Part shown: positions 28,697-37,519 of the stretch, in pieces
Position numbering within the stretch: position 1 is the stretch's first letter
Layout of the letters: each line of letters starts with the position of its first letter
Source: Nocardia tenerifensis NBRC 101015
GTDB lineage: Bacteria > Actinomycetota > Actinomycetes > Mycobacteriales > Mycobacteriaceae
Assembly (NCBI RefSeq): GCF_000308715.1
Contig: NZ_BAGH01000211.1
Coordinates: forward strand, 1-38,598
Reading direction: 5' to 3'
DNA: 38,598 bases
Made by a program: the position numbers and the translations under genes
Notes under the pieces: generated by a model
What the model was told of the DNA's origin: nothing
What the model saw: the letters and a program-made list of their open reading frames with translations, nothing else
The model's database searches: none

Positions 28697-30504
28697 GGCG
28701 GCCCGCCCGGGTGCGAAACCGGCTCCGGCGCCACCCGGTCCAGCAGCGCGATGCCGGGGTTGCAGTCGCCCGCGACCACCCGGCGGGCCCCCGCCACGGT
28801 TTCCACCAGGATGAACGCGGTCACCGGCAGGGCCTGGAAGGTGGTCGGCTCGATCGAGTACTCGTAGGCGCGGGCGTAGGTGCGGCCCGAGGACGTGGAG
28901 TCCGAGCCCGACCAGCTCGTCGTGCTCGACCAGGTCGCGGCGCGCGAGACCGAGTCCGAGACATTCACCGCCGCACCGGAGTAGCCCTCGGTGGTGGTGG
29001 CGGTCAGCGAGTCGCCGGTGGTGTCGGAGACGCCCTCGGTGAAGCTGCGGCCGATCTGATCGGAGAGCTGGGACAGCACGAAACGGTGACCGCGGCCGAC
29101 GAAGTCCGCGGCCGCGGCCGCCTCGGCGGCGTTGCCCATCCGCATCAGGATCGAGGCGCTGTCGGAGCCGCCGAGCAGCTGGACCAGGTCGCCGCGCAGG
29201 TGCTCGATCAGCAGCACCAGCCGCACGCCCGCGCGCCTGGCGTGCCTGGCCAGCGCCTCCACCCCGGCCAGACCGAGGTGGTCGGCGCCCGCGACCACCA
29301 GCACGCCGCCGCGCCCGGACGGCCTGCCGCACCGCAACCCGTGCAGCACCCGGTGGAACACCACCCGATCGAGGAGATCTTTGCGCCGCGGGTTGGCGTC
29401 CTCGGTCGCGATCACCCGTAGGCCGGCCTTCGGCCACGTCGTCGAGTCCGCCGCCCGCCGCCCGGTGCCCTCGTCCAGCAGGCTCAGCAGGCCGCCGAGG
29501 AAGCGCAGCTCGGTCCGCGCGGACTCCGACGAGCCGACCACGTCGAGCAACCGATTGACGCGCCGGATCTCCTCGCCCGAGAGGGTCGTCTCGTGCTCGG
29601 ACTCGGAGATGCTGCGCAGCAAGCGAATTCCGGCCGCGATGCGGCCGAAGGTCACCGGGCTCACCAGGTTCGCGGCCACCAGCTCGACCAGTTCGGCGTC
29701 CAGGCCGCGCGTCTGGGCCGATTGCGCGCCCGGCTCGCGCAGGGTCGCGACGGCCTCGGCGACGACCTCGCCGACCTCCGCCGGGGTCAATCCGGCGAGC
29801 AGATCCAGCTCGCCCTCGGGCAGCACGGTGACCGCCGCCGGATGGCCGCACAGGCGGCCGAGCTCGGCCAGTTCGGCCGCGACCCGCTGTTCGGTGAAGT
29901 CGAGCACCAGCAGGCGCGCGCCGTCGGCGAGCAGCGACGCGCCGAGCGTGCCGAGCAGGCCGGCCCATCCGTCGGCGGTGCCGCCGAACACGTCCACCCG
30001 CGCGGAATCCGGGCCGAGCCGCAGCGGGTGCCACAGCGTCGTGGTGGCGATCCGGCGCTGCTCGCGGCGGTCGTGCTCGGCCACCCGCGCGGCCCATTCC
30101 GCCTGTGCCGCTTCGAATCTGGCGATCTCACCGGTGCGCCACGACTGGTACTCCCGCCGCGCGGCGGAGTATCGCCGCCTGGTCCGCGCGCACCAGCCCG
30201 CGGACACGAGCACTCCGGCGGGCAGCACGATCGGCCACAGCGCGAACCCGAACGCGGCCGCCATGCCCGTCGCCCACACCGATATCGCCGAACCCACGCC
30301 GAGGAATACCGGTGCGCGCCTTGATTGTTCGCGTAACCGCGTCAGTTTCGGCGGGGGCGGCTGCTCGGCCCACCGGGGCGCGCACGCGCGGGCCGGGCTC
30401 GGCGTCGGCGGGGCCGGGACGGTGAACACCCAGCCCCATCGCTCGCGGGGAACCGAGAGACGCACCGCGAGAGCACGATTGTCGATCACCGGTAACCGAT
30501 CCAC
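28693..30504 (-). CDS. membrane-anchored degenerate TraG/VirD4-like ATPase homologue
   Basis: 603 residues from a GTG at 30504 with GGGGG six bases upstream; the frame continues upstream without a better site. Two adjacent hydrophobic helices lie at about 66-104 (VFLGVGSAISVWATGMAAAF and ALWPIVLPAGVLVSAGW), followed by an Arg-rich helix. The expected P-loop position reads VFGGTADGWAGLL at 172-184: GxxxxG is kept, but Trp180-Ala181 replace Lys-Ser/Thr, so ATP hydrolysis is doubtful. LLVLDF and GGVLVVAGADHLGL resemble strand/Walker B elements. ADFVGRGHRFVLSQLSDQIG near 470-490 resembles TraG/VirD4 ends. A Ser/Thr-rich stretch (about 505-550) follows. It is the first gene of the operon and probably anchors the HerA-like ATPase at the membrane. 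Confidence 0.7.
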   Translation of the reverse strand: MDRLPVIDNRALAVRLSVPRERWGWVFTVPAPPTPSPARACAPRWAEQPPPPKLTRLREQSRRAPVFLGVGSAISVWATGMAAAFGFALWPIVLPAGVLVSAGWCARTRRRYSAARREYQSWRTGEIARFEAAQAEWAARVAEHDRREQRRIATTTLWHPLRLGPDSARVDVFGGTADGWAGLLGTLGASLLADGARLLVLDFTEQRVAAELAELGRLCGHPAAVTVLPEGELDLLAGLTPAEVGEVVAEAVATLREPGAQSAQTRGLDAELVELVAANLVSPVTFGRIAAGIRLLRSISESEHETTLSGEEIRRVNRLLDVVGSSESARTELRFLGGLLSLLDEGTGRRAADSTTWPKAGLRVIATEDANPRRKDLLDRVVFHRVLHGLRCGRPSGRGGVLVVAGADHLGLAGVEALARHARRAGVRLVLLIEHLRGDLVQLLGGSDSASILMRMGNAAEAAAAADFVGRGHRFVLSQLSDQIGRSFTEGVSDTTGDSLTATTTEGYSGAAVNVSDSVSRAATWSSTTSWSGSDSTSSGRTYARAYEYSIEPTTFQALPVTAFILVETVAGARRVVAGDCNPGIALLDRVAPEPVSHPGGPP

Positions 30505-30876
30505 GACAACCCCCAACCTCAAGGCGTGGCGTAAACCGAATCGTCGCAACAGAATACCGGCAATCACGCTTGTATGTACGCCTATGAAGTCGAATCGCTC
30601 TGCGGCAGGGGCGCTTTCGCTGATAAAGAAGCGACGGGAGGGGTTATTTCAGATCACGAACCGGTCGCGGCGGTAAAAACCGTCGATCTTGAAAATGTCT
30701 GATCGTACGGGTGCATTACCTTCGAGAGCGGGCCATTATGCGAACGGACGCTACAGTTTCTACGTTTCTCGCGTGAGCGACCACAGTGCCCAGTGTCCTG
30801 CACACGCAGATGTGCTTGCATCGAATGAATTCCGTTGCACCACAATTTACCCGGTAATTATCGGTTGATACCCGGG
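30505..30876. promoter_or_regulatory. AT-richer gap, probable promoter of the HerA operon
   Basis: 372 bases between the decarboxylase stop and the start at 30504. No credible gene is seen; a 63-residue reading frame at 30654-30845 has a poor composition and no ribosome site. On the minus strand CATAAT (30740-30735) could be a -10 element, but no clear -35 goes with it. CGGT-AAAA-ACCG at 30671-30682 is a small hairpin. The drop in GC over 30640-30870 is strong and compatible with foreign origin of the operon or with a regulated promoter. Confidence 0.4.
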
Positions 30877-30877
30877 T
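30849..30877 (-). terminator. possible hairpin after the decarboxylase gene
   Basis: ACCCGG (30849-30854) and CCGGGT (30872-30877) pair around 17 bases, touching the stop codon at 30877. On the minus strand AAATT follows the stem. The loop is long and there is no T-run, so termination is uncertain; it might separate the decarboxylase transcript from the HerA operon. Confidence 0.25.
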
Positions 30878-32274
30878 CATACCGCGGCGAGCTCGACGAT
30901 CACCTCCAGCAGCTCCCGCAGCGTCTGCCGGTCGGTGGTCGGCGACATGAGCGACGCGCGCAGATACGGCCGGCCGTTCAGCTGAAAGGACGAGAGGTAG
31001 AACCGACCGTCCTGAATGAGCCGGGCGCGCAGCTCGAGCTGCCGGTCGCCCCACGGTTCATAGCGGAAGCAGAGGATATTGCTGTCCGGCCGGTACGGCG
31101 CGGTGAAATCGCCGCGCTCCTGGATGAGCTCCCACAGCTCGGTGGCGAGGGCGTACTGCCGCTCGACGTAGGCGCGCATGGCGTCCTCGCCGCGGTAGGC
31201 CAGGGTCAGCAGGATCTTGAGACCCAGTGGGGCCTTGGACGTTTCGAAGGTGAACTGCCCCGGGTCCACGTCCTCGGCCTCCGGGCGGTAGAGGTAGCTG
31301 GCGTCCTGCTTGAACATGGTGTCGAGGTAACGCTTCTCGCGGAACAGCACACCGGTGCACAGGGCCGAGGTCCGCAGCATCTTGTGCCCGTCCCACACCG
31401 TGGAGTCCGCGCGCTCGATGCCCGCCAGCAGCCCGCGCAGCCGCGGCGACAGCAGTGCGGCGGCGCCGTGCGCGCCGTCGAAGTGGAACCACAGGCCGTT
31501 GCTCTCGCAGAACTGCGCGACCTCGGCGATCGGGTCATAGAGACCGGTGCCCGTGGCGCAGCCGTTGGCGACGACGGCCACCGGACGTTTGCCCTGTGCG
31601 CGCGCCTCGGCGAGGGCGGGCGCGAGACCCGCCGGATCGATGCGGCCGAGTTCGTCGGTGGGCAGCGCGTGCACCCCGCGTTCGCCGAGACCCATGACCG
31701 CGGCGGCTTTTCGCACCGAGTAGTGACTCGTCGCCGGGGCGAACACGACCAGATCACCCGGCGTGCCCTCGCGCCACGCGGTCGCGTCGGCGTGCGAGCG
31801 GGCGGCGAGCAGCGCGGTCAGATTGCCGAGCGTTCCGCCGTTCGTCATGGCGCCGATGCCGGTCTCGGCCCAGCCGACCTTGTCCAGCATCCACCGGCAG
31901 ACCGCCCGGTCTACGGCCGCCGCCGCGGGGGCGAGCTCGTAGACCAGGGGAATGTTGTTGGTCATCGCCTGGAGCAGATCCGCCACCACGCCCGGCGTGT
32001 CCGACGGCGCGATCTGATGCCCCATATAGCCGGGGTGGTGATGGCTGGCCGAGATATCGCTGTAGGTGGTGACGAAGGACAGCAGCTCGGGCAGCGTCAT
32101 GCCGCCCTCCTCGACCCAGCGGCGCAGCTCGAGGCGCTTGGCGACGGTGTCGATATCGTCGGCGGAGACGACCTCGCCCGCGCCGGTCCGGACGGACTCG
32201 ATGTGGGTGGCGAGGGTTGCCAGGACCGCGGCCCCGACCTCGCGCACATCGTCGGTCAAGTCGGTGTGCGACAT
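30877..32274 (-). CDS. PLP-dependent group II amino-acid decarboxylase
   Basis: 465 residues from the ATG at 32274 with GAGAGG upstream. Fold type I group II decarboxylase features: HHHPGYMGHQIAPSDTPGVV near 80-95, MTNGGTLGNLTALLAAR near 145, TSHYSVRKAAAVMGL with the ring-stacking histidine, WFHFDGAHGAAALLS with the PLP-binding Asp near 263, and the Schiff-base lysine near residue 297 in VWDGHKMLRTSALC. Relatives act on glutamate, aspartate, 2,4-diaminobutyrate, or aromatic amino acids, and some act as aldehyde synthases. Substrate cannot be told from this. It is followed upstream by the asparagine-synthase-like gene on the same strand (48-bp gap) and probably shares a transcript with it and the GS-like gene. 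It likely supplies an amine or beta-alanine-type unit to the pathway. Confidence 0.88.
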   Translation of the reverse strand: MSHTDLTDDVREVGAAVLATLATHIESVRTGAGEVVSADDIDTVAKRLELRRWVEEGGMTLPELLSFVTTYSDISASHHHPGYMGHQIAPSDTPGVVADLLQAMTNNIPLVYELAPAAAAVDRAVCRWMLDKVGWAETGIGAMTNGGTLGNLTALLAARSHADATAWREGTPGDLVVFAPATSHYSVRKAAAVMGLGERGVHALPTDELGRIDPAGLAPALAEARAQGKRPVAVVANGCATGTGLYDPIAEVAQFCESNGLWFHFDGAHGAAALLSPRLRGLLAGIERADSTVWDGHKMLRTSALCTGVLFREKRYLDTMFKQDASYLYRPEAEDVDPGQFTFETSKAPLGLKILLTLAYRGEDAMRAYVERQYALATELWELIQERGDFTAPYRPDSNILCFRYEPWGDRQLELRARLIQDGRFYLSSFQLNGRPYLRASLMSPTTDRQTLRELLEVIVELAAV

Positions 32275-32322
32275 GATGGACCTCTCTTGACTGTCGTGAA
32301 AAACGTTCGGCGAGAGTGCGTC

Positions 32323-34320
32323 TCAGTGCGCGGCCACCCCGACCGGGTCGTGGTCGCCGTCGATGTCGCGCATCATGATCCGGTCGATGTCGACCTCGGG
32401 CACGTGGAAGTCGTGGATCAGGAACTCCTCCATCAGCAGCACGCTGAGCAGGTGCACGTAGGCGTCGCCGAACGGATAGGGCACCCGCGGCGCGTCCGAG
32501 GTGCGCACCACCTCGACCAGCCGGTCCACCGCGGCGGGCCGCAGGAAGCCGACCCGGCGGATCGCGGACGGGCTCAGGATCGCCGTCACCCAGTCGTCGC
32601 CGTCGGGCCGCAGCGCCTCCGCGCCGGGCAGGCGCATGCCGAACTTAGGCCGGTCGGCGATCTCGGGCGGCAGCCGGTCGGCGTAGGCCTCGCGCAGGAT
32701 GTGCTTGGAGCGCATCCCGTGCAGCTTCCACTCGATCGGCAGCGAGGCCGCGTACTCGACCACGTTCGAGTCCATGTACGGATACCGGCCCTCGACGCCG
32801 AAACCCGTGCCGGCCCGGTCGCCCAGGCACGTCATGCCATAGCCGATGAGGAACGTGTGCATGTCCACCAGCATCGATCGGTCGCTGGCCGGTCGCTGCT
32901 CGAAGTCGGGGAACTGCGCGCGCAGGCGGCCGAGCAGCGCGGCGTGGTCGTCGAACACGTCGCCGCTCGCCTCGATGAGCTCGTCGACGGGCTCGGTCTC
33001 GAAGCGGCGCAGATGCGCGCCGAGGGTGAAATCGCGGTTCGCCCGGTTCGCGTAGTACCGGAAGATCGGGCCGGCGTCGGTGGCGTCGCTGTAGCGCACG
33101 TCGTTCAGCGCTGGGCCCAGTTCCTCGGCCGCGCCCTCGAAAGACCCTGTGCGCAAACAGCGTTCGAGGATCGTCGCCTCCTTGGCGATGTCGTAGCCCG
33201 CGAACAGCTCGTCCGCGCCCTCGCCGCCGAGGATGACGCGCACCCCCGCGAGGCCGACCTCCTCGGCGAGCACGCCGTAGGCCACCGGGGCGGTGAAGTG
33301 CAGCGGCTGCTCGCACTGCCGGACCACGTGCGGGAACCGCTCGCGAATCTGCGCGCGCGACACCGGGATCCGCGTGTGCCTGCTGCCCAGCCGGGCCACC
33401 ATGGCCCGCTGGAAGGGCCACTCGTCCACCGGGCTGTCGGCGGCGTCGATGGAGAACGTGGTGAGCGGCTCGCCGATCAGATCGTTCATGACGGTGGCGA
33501 CGACCGACGAGTCGATGCCGCCGCTGATGTAGGTGCCCAGCTCGTAGTCCGTGCGCAGGCGCAGCCGGATCGACTCGCGAATGACCTCGCGCAGACCGGC
33601 TTTCGCGTCCTCGAACGACTTCGGGGGCGGGCCGGCGTACTGGCGTTCGATGCCGTGGTAGTACTTCGTCAGCTCCGGCTGTCCCTGGCGGACAGTCAGC
33701 ACGTGCCCCGGCGGGATGGCCTCGATGCCGGTGAAGCAGGTGTCGCCCGGGATCGGGCTCCAGTACCGCATGGCGCGGCGCACCTTCTCGGGGGCGAGCT
33801 CGCGGGGCACCTTGGGAAACGCGAAGAGCCCCTTTACCTCCGAGGCGAAATAGAGGGTGCCGTCCTGCTGGGTGTAGAACAGCGGGCGTTCGCCGAAGCG
33901 GTCGCGGCCGAGAATGAGCACGCGCTCCCACTTGTCGTAGAACACGAAGCCGAACTGGCCGTTGAGGCGCAGCAGCGCGTCGTGGCCCCAGTACGCGAGC
34001 GAGTGCAGCAGCACCTCGGTGTCGGAGTTCGTCGTGAAGCGAACTCCGTTGGCCTCCAGCTCACTACGCAGTTCGAGGTAGTTGAAGACCTCGCCGTTGA
34101 ATCCGGCGATGTATCGATTGTCCGGCGTCACCATGGGCTGCTGGCCGAGCCTCGGGTCGATGACCGAGAGGCGGACCGTGCCGAGGGTGAACGCCGCGCT
34201 GTCGTAGAGGCCGACCTCGTCGGGGCCGCGGTGGGCGATGGCCCGAATTCCCCGCCGCACCAGCTCGATTCGCTGATCTTTCCGTAAACCGCTGTCGATG
34301 AATCCGACCACGCCACACAC
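32323..34320 (-). CDS. glutamine-dependent asparagine-synthase-like amidotransferase
   Basis: 665 residues from a GTG at 34320; GGGAGG six bases upstream and a second-position cysteine fix this start. The N-terminal Ntn glutaminase domain begins MCGVVGFID (Cys2 is the nucleophile after Met removal) with AIAHRGPDEVG and FNGEVFNYLELR. The synthetase domain has the PP-loop YISGGIDSSVVATV near residue 266 and LGGEGADELFAGYD near 370. It makes an amide from a carboxylate with ATP and glutamine-derived ammonia. Length is somewhat above E. coli AsnB and near the clustered actinobacterial AsnB homologues that act in secondary metabolism. Being placed between a decarboxylase and a GS-like ligase favours a pathway enzyme over a housekeeping asparagine synthetase, but this is inference. 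Confidence 0.9.
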   Translation of the reverse strand: MCGVVGFIDSGLRKDQRIELVRRGIRAIAHRGPDEVGLYDSAAFTLGTVRLSVIDPRLGQQPMVTPDNRYIAGFNGEVFNYLELRSELEANGVRFTTNSDTEVLLHSLAYWGHDALLRLNGQFGFVFYDKWERVLILGRDRFGERPLFYTQQDGTLYFASEVKGLFAFPKVPRELAPEKVRRAMRYWSPIPGDTCFTGIEAIPPGHVLTVRQGQPELTKYYHGIERQYAGPPPKSFEDAKAGLREVIRESIRLRLRTDYELGTYISGGIDSSVVATVMNDLIGEPLTTFSIDAADSPVDEWPFQRAMVARLGSRHTRIPVSRAQIRERFPHVVRQCEQPLHFTAPVAYGVLAEEVGLAGVRVILGGEGADELFAGYDIAKEATILERCLRTGSFEGAAEELGPALNDVRYSDATDAGPIFRYYANRANRDFTLGAHLRRFETEPVDELIEASGDVFDDHAALLGRLRAQFPDFEQRPASDRSMLVDMHTFLIGYGMTCLGDRAGTGFGVEGRYPYMDSNVVEYAASLPIEWKLHGMRSKHILREAYADRLPPEIADRPKFGMRLPGAEALRPDGDDWVTAILSPSAIRRVGFLRPAAVDRLVEVVRTSDAPRVPYPFGDAYVHLLSVLLMEEFLIHDFHVPEVDIDRIMMRDIDGDHDPVGVAAH

Positions 34321-34367
34321 GATGTTCCTCCCGTTGTCAACCGATCGAATGGCGGAGCGCTACTCGC

Positions 34368-35675
34368 CTAAACCGAATCCAGGTACCGCGCGCGCTCCCA
34401 TTCGGTCACTTCTCGCTGATTGGCCGCCGCCTCGCTGCGCGCGACGCGGCACAGGTTGTCCACGGTCGCCGCGCCGAGCGCGCGCCGGGCGAACTCGCTC
34501 TCGCCGAGCAGCGTCGCCGCCTGCCAGATATTGGTCGGCAGCGGTGAATACTCCTGCGATACATAGGAATTGGCGGCGGGCGGCCCGGGCTTCAGATCCT
34601 CGGTCACCCCGGCCAGTCCGGCCGTGAGCTGGGCGGCGGCGAGCAGGTACGGGTTCGCGTCGGCCGCGGCGATGCGGGTCTCCACGCGGGTGCCGCCGGC
34701 GTCGCGGATCAGCACGCGCACCGCGGCGCACCGATTGTCCACGCCCCACGACAGGTTCGTCGGCGCGAACGAGTGATCCGCGACGCGCTTGTAGCCGTTG
34801 GGCGTGGGGACCGAGACGAGCTGCACCTCGGCCGCGTACTTCAGCAGTCCGGCCACGTAGTTGTGGCCGACGCCGCTCAGCGTGCCGGCCTGCGCGTCCC
34901 AGAACGCGTTGTCCTTCTCGCGCCACATGCTCTGATGGATGTGCAGGCCGCTGCCGGACAGATCGCCGAACGGCTTGGCCATGAACGTCGCGCGGTAACC
35001 GTGGCGCGGGGCCAATTGCTTGACGGCGTACCGGAAAAAGAGCAGCCCATCGGCCGCGGTGAGCGGGTCCGAGGGGGTGAGGTTGATCTCGACCTGGCCG
35101 GGCGCGTATTCGGCGTTGCACGCCTCCACCTCGACGTCGGCGCTGAGTAATGTCGCGCAGACCTCGTCGAGAAATGGCTCCAGGTAATAGTTGTCGTGCA
35201 GGCTGTAGACCGGGTTCCGGTCGCCGCGCGAGCGCAGGGTCTCGCCGTCGAGCGCGTAGAACTCGGTCTCCATCGCGATATAGGGCGAGAGCCCGGTCTC
35301 GTTCGACTCGTGCACGGCGCGGCGCAGCACAGTGCGTGGAGCCGACGCGACGAGCTCGCCGGACGCGTCCACGACATCGCAGAAAACCAGTGCCGTATGG
35401 GGTTTCCAGGGAACGAGCCGCAGTGTCGCGACGTCCGGGCGGAGAAAGATATCGGGATACCCGTTGGACCAGCTGAAATCGGCGGTCTCGATGACCTCCA
35501 TCTGGTAATCCCAGGCCAAGACCGCCGACGACAGACCGACCCCGCCCGACAATCCACCGGCGAGAAACGAGTCGACCGGAATCCTTTTACCGCGAATGGC
35601 GCCGGTCATATCCGGGGTGGCGAGCTCGACCGTGGTGATCGAATGCTCTTTCAGGAATTGCTCTACCGATTCCAT
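34368..35675 (-). CDS. glutamine-synthetase-like ligase (PuuA/FluG type)
   Basis: 435 residues from the ATG at 35675 with GAGAGGA upstream. GS features: TPDMTGAIRGKRIPVDSF in the N-terminal beta-grasp part, AMETEFYALDGETL near 135-150 with the metal-binding glutamates, KPFGDLSGSGLHIHQSMW near 238-255, NRCAAVRVLIRD near 313, TRVETRIAAADANPYL near 325-340. The short length and wording of the last motif are those of the gamma-glutamylpolyamine synthetase/FluG group rather than housekeeping GlnA, and no adenylylation-site tyrosine loop is visible. Such enzymes join an amine to glutamate or a similar acid with ATP through an acyl phosphate. The decarboxylase two genes away could make its amine. 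It is divergent from the P450. Confidence 0.88.
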   Translation of the reverse strand: MESVEQFLKEHSITTVELATPDMTGAIRGKRIPVDSFLAGGLSGGVGLSSAVLAWDYQMEVIETADFSWSNGYPDIFLRPDVATLRLVPWKPHTALVFCDVVDASGELVASAPRTVLRRAVHESNETGLSPYIAMETEFYALDGETLRSRGDRNPVYSLHDNYYLEPFLDEVCATLLSADVEVEACNAEYAPGQVEINLTPSDPLTAADGLLFFRYAVKQLAPRHGYRATFMAKPFGDLSGSGLHIHQSMWREKDNAFWDAQAGTLSGVGHNYVAGLLKYAAEVQLVSVPTPNGYKRVADHSFAPTNLSWGVDNRCAAVRVLIRDAGGTRVETRIAAADANPYLLAAAQLTAGLAGVTEDLKPGPPAANSYVSQEYSPLPTNIWQAATLLGESEFARRALGAATVDNLCRVARSEAAANQREVTEWERARYLDSV

Positions 35676-36051
35676 CTCGATCCTCTCACCCCCCGGCGGC
35701 ACGACCCCCGACGATCCGGCACCGGCTCACCGAATGCCCCCGTCACCAGATATCTACGGGACCGCGAACCGGCGTGGTGCGCAAAGTATCCCACCAACGC
35801 CCCTGCCGCCGCCACCTCCGCGCGACGGATCCGCGGCGTGGCCATGAGATGTGCGCGACCCGCTCCTGCCCCAGGCTCGACTGTCGTTGTCGCACATGGG
35901 ATCCAGTCTGGCAGAGTGTCGGGTACTCCGGCATGCCCCGGATGGGGGGTTGAAATCCGGGCGGCGATCCGCGATCTTGGTGAACGACCTGGAATCGGAA
36001 TTCTCTCCCGGGTAACCCATTTCGAGCTCGACATATGGGAAGCGAACCGCC
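35676..36051. promoter_or_regulatory. divergent promoter region of GS-like and P450 genes
   Basis: 376 bases with no supportable gene. Glycine-rich and arginine-rich frames crossing it have no ribosome site and overlap neighbours. A 10-bp palindrome TCGAGCTCGA lies at 36022-36031, about 20 bases before the P450 start, and could be an operator for both directions; GC remains high elsewhere and no clear sigma-70 hexamers are visible. Confidence 0.35.
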
Positions 36052-37509
36052 ATGACCGAAACCTCCACGCGAGTCGAGACCGTGGCCGCGCCCATACCGG
36101 CACCGGGGCCCACGGGCCTCGCCGCGTTCCGGGTGATGTCCGAAATCCGCCGCGATCCCTGCCTGGCATTCCAGAACCTCATCGCGGAGTACGGGAACGT
36201 CGTCCGAATAGCGGCCTCGGGGCAGGAATTCTTCATCGTCAACGACCCGGAACTCGTCGGGACGGTTTTCGTCGGCAGGCAGAGCAATTACGTCAAGACG
36301 TTGAATGTCAAAGTGGCGGCGATGGCGCTCGGCAACGGCCTGCTGACCAATGACGGCGATTCCTGGACGCGGCAGCGCCGAATTATCCAGCCGCTGTTCG
36401 CCCGTCGCCAATTGGATCGCTTCGCCGAATACATGATCACCGCCGCGGAACGCACCCTCGCGCGCTGGGAGACCCGCCCGGACGGCGATCAGCTCGACGT
36501 CTCCGTCGCCATGAACGCGCTCTCGCTCGACGTGACCGGGCCCGCGCTGTTCGGCACCGACCTCTCCGACGACGCCGCCCGGGTGCACGAGGCGCTCATC
36601 GAGATCCTGCGCTGCGTCGGCAAGGCGATGACCTCGCTGCTCACCTGGCTGCCCACGCGCCTGCCCGGCGTCTCGCCCGATCTGGCGCTGCGGTTGCAGG
36701 CTCCGCGCTGGCGCAAGCTGGACGCCGCGGTCGCCGTGCTCGACGACGTCGTCGCCCGGCTCATCCGCGAACGCCAGCAGCATCCGCAGGACGACCGGCA
36801 CGATCTGCTCGGCCTGCTCTTGGACGCCCGCGACGAGTCGGGCGTCGCGGCGATGAGCCCGAAGCAGGTCCGCGACGAGATGGTCACCTTCCTGCTCGTC
36901 GGGCACGACACGACGGCCTACTCGCTGGCGTGGACGCTGTCGCTGCTGTCCAACCACCCAGAGGCGCGCGAGCGGCTCGTCGCGGAGGTCGACACCGTGC
37001 TCGGCGGCCGCCGCCCGACACCGGCCGACCTCGACGAGCTGACCTGGACCTCGGCGGTCATCGAGGAGGCGATGCGGCTGTACCCGCCGTCCTGGTTGAT
37101 CGAGCGGCAGGCCGCCGCCGACGACATGCTCGGCGGTTACGCCGTGCCCGCGGGCTCGACCATCTACGTCGCGCCCTATCTGCTGCACCACGATCCGAAG
37201 TCGTGGCCCAACCCCGAGGGGTTCGACCCGAGGCGGTTCCTGCCGGAGAACAGGGCGTTCGTCTATCCGGCCGCCGATGGATCGACGCAGACGGCCCGCC
37301 CGCGCTATGCCTACCTGCCCTTCGGCGCGGGCCAACGCCAGTGCATCGGACTGGGTTTCGCGCGGGTGCAGGCCAAACTCATTCTGGCCATGCTCACCCA
37401 GCGCTACACCTTCGACCTCGCGGCGGGCGCGCGGATCGTGCCCGAGCACACCCTGACGCTGCGGCCCAAGGACGGACTTCCGATGATCCTGCGCAGGAGG
37501 ACGCAGTAG
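36052..37509 (+). CDS. cytochrome P450
   Basis: 485 residues from the ATG at 36052 (GGGAAG nine bases upstream). I-helix LLVGHDTTAYSLAW near 281-294; K-helix ExxR in IEEAMRLYPPSW near 338-349; heme loop LPFGAGQRQCIGLGFARVQ with Cys431 as axial ligand. The long PERF-type FDPRRFLPENR and the overall length are closer to the CYP4/CYP102-like (class E) soluble bacterial P450s than to the 400-residue CYP105/107 type. It needs outside electrons; no ferredoxin or reductase gene lies nearby. It is divergent from the GS-like ligase, and the PucR regulator follows by ten bases on the same strand. It probably oxidises the locus product or a fatty-acid-like substrate. Confidence 0.92.
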   Translation: MTETSTRVETVAAPIPAPGPTGLAAFRVMSEIRRDPCLAFQNLIAEYGNVVRIAASGQEFFIVNDPELVGTVFVGRQSNYVKTLNVKVAAMALGNGLLTNDGDSWTRQRRIIQPLFARRQLDRFAEYMITAAERTLARWETRPDGDQLDVSVAMNALSLDVTGPALFGTDLSDDAARVHEALIEILRCVGKAMTSLLTWLPTRLPGVSPDLALRLQAPRWRKLDAAVAVLDDVVARLIRERQQHPQDDRHDLLGLLLDARDESGVAAMSPKQVRDEMVTFLLVGHDTTAYSLAWTLSLLSNHPEARERLVAEVDTVLGGRRPTPADLDELTWTSAVIEEAMRLYPPSWLIERQAAADDMLGGYAVPAGSTIYVAPYLLHHDPKSWPNPEGFDPRRFLPENRAFVYPAADGSTQTARPRYAYLPFGAGQRQCIGLGFARVQAKLILAMLTQRYTFDLAAGARIVPEHTLTLRPKDGLPMILRRRTQ

Positions 37510-37519
37510 CGTCTCCGCT

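Noticed and set aside
30654..30845. 63-codon minus-strand frame upstream of the HerA operon
   Set aside because: No ribosome site and irregular composition; the segment is better explained as a promoter region.
30835..34287. 1150-codon + strand open frame
   Set aside because: Antisense shadow of the decarboxylase and AsnB-like genes, with the same low-complexity composition and no ribosome site.
35676..36051. Possible small glycine-rich peptide (RiPP-like) in the GS/P450 gap
   Set aside because: No ribosome site, no modifying enzyme, and the frame runs on into neighbouring genes.
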